Part shown: piece by piece, positions 7,734-15,605 of the stretch
How the letters are laid out: each line of letters starts with the position of its first letter
Position numbering within the stretch: position 1 is the first letter of the stretch
NCBI GenBank assembly: GCA_017454075.1
Contig: JAFTDQ010000062.1
Location: 1 to 27,989, forward strand
Origin: Clostridia bacterium
GTDB lineage: Bacteria > Bacillota_A > Clostridia > Oscillospirales > CAG-272
Length of the DNA: 27,989 bases
Direction: 5' to 3'
Program-made: the position numbers and the translations under genes
The notes under the pieces: model-generated
Databases searched by the model: none
Told to the model about the DNA's origin: nothing
The model's input: the letters and a program-made list of their open reading frames with translations, nothing else

Positions 7734-8999
7734 TCATTTCCCGACAGTTCTGAGAATTTTTCCGGTTCTGCCCCAGAGATTGAAACAGTACGAGTATCTG
7801 TCGACGGAATCCCAGAGCTTTTTGACGGCGTACTCGCCGACGTCTATGTATTTTTCTTTGAGATTGGCCGTCATTTTATTTATCTCTGCGCGTACCGCGG
7901 GATCTTCATAAGTGTAGTGGCCGCTGTTTTCGGTAATGACTTCGGCAAGGTCCGCGTCGGCGAGGATTTCCTCGTGAGACATCGTCTCAATTTTAGGATC
8001 GACCATCCATTTACGCCAGCGCCCGCATTTCACGGCGGCGTCGGTCATTACGTTCTTAAGATCGGACGCCTTGTCTCCGCAGAGATCTTTTTCGGCACGG
8101 TGAAGCTCAAGATACGCCCTTGTCTGGATCACTCCGAACTCCGGTGCTATGTTTGCCGCCGTGACGCCGAGAAAACGATGTTCAAGAAGAAGCGCGTCGC
8201 TGAGATAATCGGAATTGTGCTGCTTGAGTCCCACTCCGAACTTTTCGGCGATTTCCGAAAGCTTAACGGCAAAATCCCTGTCATAGTGCCCGATATTTTC
8301 GGTCAGGCGCGTAAGCGTTCCGGTCTGTCCGACGACGAAGAGCGGACGCGGAAGACGTTTCTCGTCAAGCCTGCGTATAAGTTCCGTAATGAATTCCTCA
8401 AACGCGTTCTGCGACGTAAGTCCGCCGTTTGTCTCTTCGGTCCCGACTTCGTAGGCGACCTCCCCGAGTCCCTCTTCCCTTCTTACTTTTTCGAGATACT
8501 CTATTATATCAATAGTTCTGTCGAGAACAACCGAAAGCGGAACCGTCCCCGGTATGTGAGGATCCTTTGTCGGGTCTATGTGAAGAAGATCAAAGCCCGC
8601 CTTCATATCATCGACGTATGATCTGTTTCCGAGCGCCATCGCCTCTTCGGTCGGCAGCTTTGCGCGGCGTTCCTCGTCTCTCTGCCACGGTCCGCCGTGA
8701 TCGCGGCTGATGTAGCAGAGCCCGTTGAATCCTATTTCCTCGGCGACGGCGTCGACGTCCTTTATAAATCTGTTCTGATCCCATCCGCGCACGTAGCCGT
8801 GCCCGAAGCTGTCACTGTCGACCTGATTGCGGCTCGCAATGAAATAAACGGGGTAGTCCCTCTCCATCGCGTTGAGCAGCTGCGCTTTTATAAATTCATA
8901 GGACATCGGCCCCGTTCCCATAAGGGTTGCGGGATCGCCGCTCTTTTTGAGAATCATGTTCCCGCGGAACATTTCGGTCATTGAAATCCTGTTTTTCAT
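7734..8999 (-). CDS. GatZ/KbaZ-like protein (D-tagatose-bisphosphate aldolase non-catalytic subunit family)
   Basis: This 421-residue protein matches the GatZ/KbaZ family (PF08013). Typical blocks are ASRNQVD, SRDHGGPW (DHGGPW at 100-105), EVGTEETNGG and LKQHNSDYLSD. Family members were named as chaperone-like subunits of class II tagatose-1,6-bisphosphate aldolase. Some relatives have been reported to act as 4-epimerases on ketose phosphates. No GatY/KbaY catalytic partner is present in the window, which favours an independent epimerase- or aldolase-like role here. An AGAGGTG ribosome binding site precedes the ATG. It starts 13 bases after the isomerase-like gene and is preceded by that gene in the same operon. 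Confidence 0.9.
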   Translation of the reverse strand: MKNRISMTEMFRGNMILKKSGDPATLMGTGPMSYEFIKAQLLNAMERDYPVYFIASRNQVDSDSFGHGYVRGWDQNRFIKDVDAVAEEIGFNGLCYISRDHGGPWQRDEERRAKLPTEEAMALGNRSYVDDMKAGFDLLHIDPTKDPHIPGTVPLSVVLDRTIDIIEYLEKVRREEGLGEVAYEVGTEETNGGLTSQNAFEEFITELIRRLDEKRLPRPLFVVGQTGTLTRLTENIGHYDRDFAVKLSEIAEKFGVGLKQHNSDYLSDALLLEHRFLGVTAANIAPEFGVIQTRAYLELHRAEKDLCGDKASDLKNVMTDAAVKCGRWRKWMVDPKIETMSHEEILADADLAEVITENSGHYTYEDPAVRAEINKMTANLKEKYIDVGEYAVKKLWDSVDRYSYCFNLWGRTGKILRTVGK

Positions 9000-9012
9000 A
9001 TCTTTTCACCTC

Positions 9013-10455
9013 TCAGAGAAGAACCTGAAGACAGTCTTCGTACGGTATTTCCTCAAGCGGAGCGAGACCCAGCCAGGCGCAGAACTCTTTTACGACCTGC
9101 TCAATGTTTCCAGCAGCGATCGGATAGTGGTGCTGGAAACCTGTCGACTGGACCGTGTTTATGAGATCGAGCGCCTTTATATCCCTGCCGTTGAATTTCA
9201 GTTTGTTCATCCAGCCGCGGCTGCCCGTCATGCTCGGTTTGGTATCGCCCATGAACTCGCCTGTCAGCAGGAAATATTTATCGCATTCTCCGGTAAGCCG
9301 GAACGCGGTGGCAGGCATCGGGTCAAACACCAGATCGCGCGCCACGCCGAGACCAACGGGCGGCTGTCCCTTGATGTGATCCGTGCCGCTGAAATTGCAG
9401 CTGAGAGTGTACTTCTTTCCGAAGCGGGACGCCGCGGGTCCGCAGTGCCACATAAGAACGGAATCGTCGCTCTCATCAAATTTCGTGAGATCCATGAGCA
9501 TAGTCACGTCGTCCGTCATATAGCTCAGCGCAAGCATGCTTATCGTCGAAAGGACGTCGCCTTCGCAACCCGCAACGGTCCCCTCATCGTTGAGCTGCCC
9601 GATAACCGAACATACGGAATAACGGAAATCGTCCATGAACTTGGGCCAGCAGCTGATCGCGAGCGCGTCATACCCGTTGTCCGCAATGAACTTCTTATAA
9701 GCGAGGTAGAATCTCGCGCTCGTCACGAGAACCGGTTTTGCCATGTCGGTGATCCCGCAGGAACAGCTGAGCATCGTCTTTGCCGTTTCTTCTGCATCCT
9801 TTTCGGGAATTGAAAGAGCGATCGACTTGATCTCGTCGTATTCCACAAGCCGGTTGTATTCAAGACCTTTGAAAAGCTTCAGGAACTGGCGCTCGTCGTT
9901 ATAAAGATCGTTAAAACCGGGGGCGATTCCGCCGATTAGCGCGATCTTTGAACTGTTCATGTTCTTTATCGAACGAAGCGCCTTGACTGTAATATCGAGA
10001 CGGGCGATGAAGCGTTTGTCATCCGGATATCCGAAAAACCACTTCGCCTTGATTTTCATATCCTTGAAATAGTGATAAAGTATCGCCTGATGCATATTTA
10101 TACTGCACATCGAGTTGAACGGAACGACACCCGAATCAACGCCTTCGGGAATCGCCCAGAGACCGATTTTTACGTCGTGCGAAACTGCCCATCTTCCGAA
10201 AGCGTCGGCAAGATAACCCGAGCTGTACGACGTGTGCTGTATCATAAGAAAATCAATATTTTCGTTCTCAAAATATTTCAGCGCGCCACCCGCGTCCGCG
10301 GCGGTTATTACTGTCTCGTTGTAAACCGAAAGATCAAACCCGATCTTTTCGGAAAGTTTTTTCATTCCTTCAACGCATTTCCCGTACGCCGTTTCCTTGT
10401 CTCCGGGAAAACTGTGCTGGCTTGTTCCTACAAGACCTATTTTTAGCTTTTTCAT
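9013..10455 (-). CDS. L-fucose/L-arabinose isomerase family protein
   Basis: This 480-residue protein has the N-terminal KIGLVGTS of the fucose/arabinose isomerase superfamily. The expected metal and substrate residues are present in order: CEGDVLST (E298), MDLTKFDE (D322), MWHCGP (H337) and FQHHYP (H442/H443). Such enzymes interconvert an aldose and a ketose using Mn2+. Substrate is unknown; deoxy-sugars such as L-fucose or L-rhamnose, or L-arabinose, are candidates in a plant-polysaccharide locus. I chose the ATG at 10453-10455, with GGAG 8 bases upstream, over an in-frame ATG at 10465-10467 that lies just before that site and adds four residues. No sugar kinase gene is nearby. Confidence 0.85.
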   Translation of the reverse strand: MKKLKIGLVGTSQHSFPGDKETAYGKCVEGMKKLSEKIGFDLSVYNETVITAADAGGALKYFENENIDFLMIQHTSYSSGYLADAFGRWAVSHDVKIGLWAIPEGVDSGVVPFNSMCSINMHQAILYHYFKDMKIKAKWFFGYPDDKRFIARLDITVKALRSIKNMNSSKIALIGGIAPGFNDLYNDERQFLKLFKGLEYNRLVEYDEIKSIALSIPEKDAEETAKTMLSCSCGITDMAKPVLVTSARFYLAYKKFIADNGYDALAISCWPKFMDDFRYSVCSVIGQLNDEGTVAGCEGDVLSTISMLALSYMTDDVTMLMDLTKFDESDDSVLMWHCGPAASRFGKKYTLSCNFSGTDHIKGQPPVGLGVARDLVFDPMPATAFRLTGECDKYFLLTGEFMGDTKPSMTGSRGWMNKLKFNGRDIKALDLINTVQSTGFQHHYPIAAGNIEQVVKEFCAWLGLAPLEEIPYEDCLQVLL

Positions 10456-10515
10456 CTTGTTCTCCATTGTTATTTATTTAATCCCTTTCGGGGATTTGCT
10501 TTTTATGGCTCTCCG

Positions 10516-13509
10516 TCAGTTTGAGACGTGAAGCGTGACGTCTTCGGAAAGTTTACCGTCATCGGGAAGAACACCCGATACGGCCGTGATTTTCCCGACA
10601 GACGCAGAAATCGAGATTTCGGCCGATCCGTCCTCGTTTGTTTTAACCTCCGGCCTCCCGACGCCTTCATCCCACGTCAGGGTCAGCGATACCGGAGCCT
10701 GCCCGGTGATAACTAGCTCTCCGTCCGTGCAGCAGAGTGTGACGGTGTAACCGGGGTCCCCGAAGATTACAGAAAGAATTCTGGCGCGCTCTCCCGAAGG
10801 ACAGTTTATGATACGCAGACCGTTTATTCCGAGATCGGAGAAAACGAAGCCGTCAAACCCTTCGATTGCATTTTCTCCGACGTAAACGTCGTATGCGTTT
10901 TCAGAGAACGCCCAGCAGTCCCTTGATACGGGAGATCCGGAATATTTCAGAATGTTGTTCTCTATCCTTATCCCGCGAATCGTGTTTGATACTCTGACAA
11001 ATCCGGAATAAGTGTTTCCGAGGAGCGTTCCGGGGACCTGACGGATCTCATCCGACACGAAACCGAGGCCCTCGGTATAAAGCCGCGGTGCGCTTATGCT
11101 GATCGCTCTGAATACCGAATCCCGGCAGAACTCAAAGGTGTTTTCTTTGATCGAAACGTTTTTTGTCCCGAGATGCTCGAAGGCGCGGGAGTAAATGATT
11201 TTTCTTTCCTCACCCGGGACAGTCCTTCCGTTATACGAGACGTCCGAAGTTTTAAGCGGTATATTTATAAAACCAGGAGTGCCCCCGGACGTGTCTCCCG
11301 TCCCCGGAAGAGCTGAAACAAACCGGTTTCCGCTTATCTCCGCGTCAGCGTATGAAAGAAGCCTTACGCCGTTTATATAAGGGTTGACGAAGACGTTGTT
11401 AGTTATCTTCAGCCCGGTACAGTTCGGTTCTTTGCACATCCCGTGCTGACCTATCGGAATCATGTGATATCCCGCTTTGTCGCTGTTTGTGAAACAGCAG
11501 CCAGTAATTTCAATATTTCTGCAGAAATAATACTCGCCGGGATCGTATGACGACGGCGGAATCGCTCCGCTGTGAGCGTATTCGATCTGTATTGTCTCAC
11601 GGGTCGTCATATTCTGCTTTGTCGCCGTGTATCCCGCAAAGAGGCAGTTTCTGACTATCACGTCAGAGCACCCGGTAAGCTGGAAGGCGTGACCGTTGAA
11701 ATTGTCCTTAAAGACAACGTTGTCGACGGTAAAACCGCTAGCGTTCGAAAAAACGAAAGCGCAGGAGTTTGACGCGCCGCCCGCGGCCGGCCTTTCTTTG
11801 TCAATATCGACAATCTGTTCCCCGCTCGGGACCGATCCGTTCATGTCGATAACGCCGCCTGTGATTTTTATGTTTCCGACTCCTGCTCGTCCCGATCCCG
11901 CCGGGTCGTGATTGAGCATGAAATTTGCGCTGGCAAAAGAATTTCTGATCACGGCGAACTCGCCGTTTTCGATTCTGTTTTTAAGAGTTTCTGTAAACCC
12001 CTCGCTGACGTCAGACACGTTACCTTCCAGAACAATGGTGAGGTCACCGCAGAGGATCAGCCGCGTGACAGGATAAACGCCGGCCGGAAAATAAAGCGTC
12101 CCGCCCTGCCCCTTAAGACTGTTTATCGCTGCCTGAATTGCCGGCGTGTCATCGGTCACTCCGTTGCCCGCGGCGCCGAACGACCTGACGTTCACCGATT
12201 TTTTATCAGAATATTTCGTTGTTACGTTCAATGATTCGATCATAAGTCCGGAGCTGACCTCCACTCTGAATTCCGCCGTATGCCCCCACGGGTCGTTTAC
12301 CGTCACGGTCGCGCTGCCTTCATTCAGGGCCTGTACGTCGAAACCCTGTCCGTTTTCCGACGGGATAACCGACACTATGCCGGTCGGGGAATAAGTTGCT
12401 TTACCCGAGACGCCGAGTCTGTCGTAACCGAGAAACGCCGTGCTTCCGCCGCCGGTGTCGTGCGGCGTAACGATCCGAACGAGATTTATTTCATCAAAAA
12501 TGATCTCGTAATTATTCTGTCCTCCGGAACCCGCAGCGCTGTACGGACCCGTCAGCAGCATGAGTCGGTTTATATCGCTTCTGTCAGGTATGCCGGAAAC
12601 GGGATCTCCTTCCGGTCCCCTGACAGTCACATAGCTTGAAAAAGGAATATAGACCCATCCGGCAAAACCGTCCGGAAGCTGAACCCGCTCGCCGTTCATT
12701 ATCGAAGCATCGCAGAGATTCCACAATCCGCTTTCGTAATAATATGCCTTTATCTCGTGACCAAGTACGATAGGAGCGGCGGTATTTCTTGTCCAGATAT
12801 AATCATTCCCTCCCTGTGACTTTGAAGACCACAGTCTGACGGCAACGCCCGTCGCATCGTTCTTTGACGGGACAACTCCGCTGACGTCGGCATAAAACAG
12901 CAGCCCGTCGTATGGAGAAAAATCGGTTTCTTCGACAGAGATGTATACTTCGGCGGTATTATCCTCTGAAATGAGCCGCAGCGCCCCGCCGGAAACGCCG
13001 CCCGAGCCGTCAAGTTCAAACCGGCACCTACCGGGTGAAAAAGAAATTCTGTCTCCGGTGACGTCCCCGTCAAAGCTCAGCAGGGTTCTTTGCGAATATT
13101 CGTCGTCACCTGGCAAATCCGGCGGGAATACCGGTTCCGGAGCTGGACCGGGCGGCACGGTTGTTTCGGAAGACCGGGTCGTCCCGTCCGTCTCATACGT
13201 AGCGGACGTTGACGGCTGGTTCGTTATCGTATCTTTTTCCGTGGAACTTTCGGTTTCTTCCGGCTCTGAACGCTCCGAAGATGATCCGGAAAAAGAATCG
13301 TTTCCTTCGGACCCGGTTTCATCCGATTCCGGAGTAAGACGGTATGATCCATAATCTTCGGTCAGCGCGGACGTTTCGCCCGGTTCTGTCTTTGCGGCGG
13401 TCGTCCCAGGATGAGTGCTATGCGGAATTTCGTTCCGTCCGAAACAACCGGTTAATGCAAATAGAACAGAAAGCGTTATCGCCGCAAAGACCCTTATCCC
13501 GCGTTTCAT
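10516..13509 (-). CDS. Lipoprotein with surface module, Ig-like domain and right-handed beta-helix (Pectate_lyase_3-like)
   Basis: This 997-residue protein has a lipobox LTGC (C22) and then a long Ser/Thr/Glu/Pro-rich linker (about 30-135). Next come one copy of the locus's repeated module (about 140-348, with WTRN at 239-242 and GWVYIPFSSY at 284-293) and a BIG2-like Ig domain (about 355-420). A right-handed beta-helix follows (about 439-905), opening with the Pectate_lyase_3 signature FGAAGNGVTDDTPAIQAAI. A C-terminal beta domain ends it. The helix carries TRETIQIEYAHSGAIPP and IPIGQHGM, shared with its two tandem paralogues and a candidate catalytic region. It would act on polysaccharide at the cell surface; whether as lyase, hydrolase or epimerase is unknown. 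Its start overlaps the stop of the preceding paralogue (ATGA). Confidence 0.88.
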   Translation of the reverse strand: MKRGIRVFAAITLSVLFALTGCFGRNEIPHSTHPGTTAAKTEPGETSALTEDYGSYRLTPESDETGSEGNDSFSGSSSERSEPEETESSTEKDTITNQPSTSATYETDGTTRSSETTVPPGPAPEPVFPPDLPGDDEYSQRTLLSFDGDVTGDRISFSPGRCRFELDGSGGVSGGALRLISEDNTAEVYISVEETDFSPYDGLLFYADVSGVVPSKNDATGVAVRLWSSKSQGGNDYIWTRNTAAPIVLGHEIKAYYYESGLWNLCDASIMNGERVQLPDGFAGWVYIPFSSYVTVRGPEGDPVSGIPDRSDINRLMLLTGPYSAAGSGGQNNYEIIFDEINLVRIVTPHDTGGGSTAFLGYDRLGVSGKATYSPTGIVSVIPSENGQGFDVQALNEGSATVTVNDPWGHTAEFRVEVSSGLMIESLNVTTKYSDKKSVNVRSFGAAGNGVTDDTPAIQAAINSLKGQGGTLYFPAGVYPVTRLILCGDLTIVLEGNVSDVSEGFTETLKNRIENGEFAVIRNSFASANFMLNHDPAGSGRAGVGNIKITGGVIDMNGSVPSGEQIVDIDKERPAAGGASNSCAFVFSNASGFTVDNVVFKDNFNGHAFQLTGCSDVIVRNCLFAGYTATKQNMTTRETIQIEYAHSGAIPPSSYDPGEYYFCRNIEITGCCFTNSDKAGYHMIPIGQHGMCKEPNCTGLKITNNVFVNPYINGVRLLSYADAEISGNRFVSALPGTGDTSGGTPGFINIPLKTSDVSYNGRTVPGEERKIIYSRAFEHLGTKNVSIKENTFEFCRDSVFRAISISAPRLYTEGLGFVSDEIRQVPGTLLGNTYSGFVRVSNTIRGIRIENNILKYSGSPVSRDCWAFSENAYDVYVGENAIEGFDGFVFSDLGINGLRIINCPSGERARILSVIFGDPGYTVTLCCTDGELVITGQAPVSLTLTWDEGVGRPEVKTNEDGSAEISISASVGKITAVSGVLPDDGKLSEDVTLHVSN

Positions 13510-15587
13510 TTAACTACGGCCTTTACTGTCAGGTCCGAGCGGAGCGACGCATCCTCTGTGAACGGATTTCCGCGCTCATCCACCCACCCCGAGAAGGATT
13601 TACCTTTTTCGGGTCTGACAGTGATTATGCAGTTGCCTCTTTTATCATAGTCAACGTTTATTTGTTCGGTTCCCTCGGGCGCAAGTAAAATGATTTTTCT
13701 TTCCGAGCCGTCTGAATTGATTCTTATATCTCCGTCCGGCGTTTTCAGAATTACAAATCTGTTTTTCAGGGAGGTCGAAACCGTCCTTTTAACGGCGTCC
13801 TGACCGTTTGTAATCATTCCGACGACGGCTCCCTGGAAGCCCTCGTAAGATCTGGAAAATCGATCGTATCCCTTCAGTTCATTTCCTGAAAATACAAGAT
13901 TTCTGACGTTTGCTATCTCTATTAGATTGTGTCCCCCGGCCGGCTTTCCGCCGAGGTTCACATCATTGTTTACGAATGAAAAGCCGTCGATCACGTTCTG
14001 TACCGGAAGAAATCCGGTATAGGCCACCCCGAGGAGCGTCTCCTTTTCCTGACGGATCTGACCCTCTACTCCGGCCGCTCCGACCGCGTATCTGGTCCCT
14101 ATTGCCGAAAGCACCCTGAAAAATGAATTACCTGTGATACTGAATTCGTTGTTTTCTATCAGTACGTTATGAGTGCCGCGATTTTCCCAGGGATTGCAGT
14201 ACGTAACCGTCACGTCCTCTCCCTGCTTTGTTTTGCCGGAATACGTCTGCCCCGGCGTATTAAGATTGCAAAGAATGAAAACGCAGTCGGTGTCCGAATA
14301 ACCGAAGTTCTTTTTCGAAGAAATGAATCTGTTGCCTGTTATTTCAACGTTTTCATAACTCAGAAGATGAATACCGTAGAGAAAGGGATTGTCGAAAACG
14401 TTGTCTTTTATCTTGAGTCCGGTGCAGTTCGGTGCGCCGTTCATTCCGTGCTGCCCGATCGGTATCATTATATATCCGGCTCTGTCGCTTTTAGTAAAGC
14501 AGCATCCGGTGATTTCCACATTTTTACAGTGATAATATTCCCCGTCCCTGAACGTTGACGGAGGTATCGCGCCGCTGTGCGCGTATTCTATCTGTATCGT
14601 CTCGCGGGTGAGCGTGAGATCGGATATCGAACCCGCGCTGTTCGCATGAACCGTAAATCCCGCGAAGAGGCAATTCCTGATAATAACGTCCTCGGCACCC
14701 GCTATCTGAAAACCGTGGCCGTTATAGCTGTCTCTGAAAATAACGCCTTCAACGGTCAGCCCCGAAGCACATGAGAACACGCACGCGCAGGTATCTCCCC
14801 TTCCTCCGTTCTCTGCGGGGCCGGCCATTTCCGTGTCTATCTGTTTTCCTGATACGGTCGCGCCGTTAAGATCGACAACGCCGCCTCTGATAAGAATATT
14901 TCCGGCGCCGTTCCTTCCGGATCCGGCCGGATTGTGGTTGATTATAAGGTTATTAACGGTGAGATTGTCAACAAGAACGGCAAAATCCCCCCGTTCAATT
15001 CTCTCCGAGAGCTCTGCGGTAAACCCGTCGCGGGCGTCCCCGAGATCTCCCTGCATGATTATCGAAACGTTGTCCCGCAGGATTAATCTGTCTATCCTGT
15101 ATCTTCCTGCGGGGATATATACGGTCCCTCCGTCGACGCCGAGAGAATCTATCGCCGACTGTATTGCTGACGTGTCGTTCGTCCCTCCGTTGCCCGTCGC
15201 GCCGAAAAGTCTCACGTCGGCGATACCCTTTTCACCGGGAAAAGCGTCGATCGAGAAATCGGAAATCCTGTTTTCCCCGTTTACGGATACGGAGGCAGCA
15301 GCCTCATGACCGGCAAAATCACGGAATACCAGTCTCGCGCGGCCGGGAGCAAACGCGCGGATTATTACGGTATCTCCGGCGTCGTTCACTACGGCGTCCG
15401 CCACGCCGGGATTGTCCGAAACCGCCGTATCGACAGAAACGCCGAGCTTCGTGATGCCGACGTACCTGTTGTCTGTCGGAAGCCGGACGTCCGGATCGTC
15501 TTTGCCGGGCTGGGTTTTGCCGCTCCCGCATCCTGCGAGAAGGACGGCGAAAAGCGAAATAAGCAAAACAATTATTTTATTTCTCAT
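13506..15587 (-). CDS. Lipoprotein right-handed beta-helix protein (Pectate_lyase_3-like), second paralogue
   Basis: This 693-residue protein has a lipobox LAGC (C20) and an Ig-like domain (about 41-105). A beta-helix (about 123-590) opens with FGATGNGGTNDTSAIQSAID. The C-terminal domain resembles the divergent InlB B-repeat/bacterial repeat (KGKSFSGWVDERG, near 660-670). It shares the TRETIQIEYAHSGAIPP and IPIGQHGMNG blocks with its neighbours, which points to the same reaction on related substrates. Unlike the 997-residue paralogue it lacks the repeated surface module. A GGGGG ribosome binding site lies about 8 bases before the start. The stop overlaps the start of the next gene by ATGA. 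Confidence 0.88.
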   Translation of the reverse strand: MRNKIIVLLISLFAVLLAGCGSGKTQPGKDDPDVRLPTDNRYVGITKLGVSVDTAVSDNPGVADAVVNDAGDTVIIRAFAPGRARLVFRDFAGHEAAASVSVNGENRISDFSIDAFPGEKGIADVRLFGATGNGGTNDTSAIQSAIDSLGVDGGTVYIPAGRYRIDRLILRDNVSIIMQGDLGDARDGFTAELSERIERGDFAVLVDNLTVNNLIINHNPAGSGRNGAGNILIRGGVVDLNGATVSGKQIDTEMAGPAENGGRGDTCACVFSCASGLTVEGVIFRDSYNGHGFQIAGAEDVIIRNCLFAGFTVHANSAGSISDLTLTRETIQIEYAHSGAIPPSTFRDGEYYHCKNVEITGCCFTKSDRAGYIMIPIGQHGMNGAPNCTGLKIKDNVFDNPFLYGIHLLSYENVEITGNRFISSKKNFGYSDTDCVFILCNLNTPGQTYSGKTKQGEDVTVTYCNPWENRGTHNVLIENNEFSITGNSFFRVLSAIGTRYAVGAAGVEGQIRQEKETLLGVAYTGFLPVQNVIDGFSFVNNDVNLGGKPAGGHNLIEIANVRNLVFSGNELKGYDRFSRSYEGFQGAVVGMITNGQDAVKRTVSTSLKNRFVILKTPDGDIRINSDGSERKIILLAPEGTEQINVDYDKRGNCIITVRPEKGKSFSGWVDERGNPFTEDASLRSDLTVKAVVK

Positions 15588-15605
15588 TTAGCCGCCCCCT
15601 TCGAT

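Noticed and set aside
8947..9813. Long + strand reading frame (288 codons) opposite the isomerase and GatZ-like genes
   Set aside because: It runs across two convincing genes on the other strand with family-specific motifs; it is a shadow of GC-rich codon use.
10516..13509. Assignment of the beta-helix proteins as GH28 polygalacturonases
   Set aside because: The opening signature is shared, but the catalytic NTD, DD, GHG and RIK motifs are not present, so only the broader Pectate_lyase_3-like call is made.
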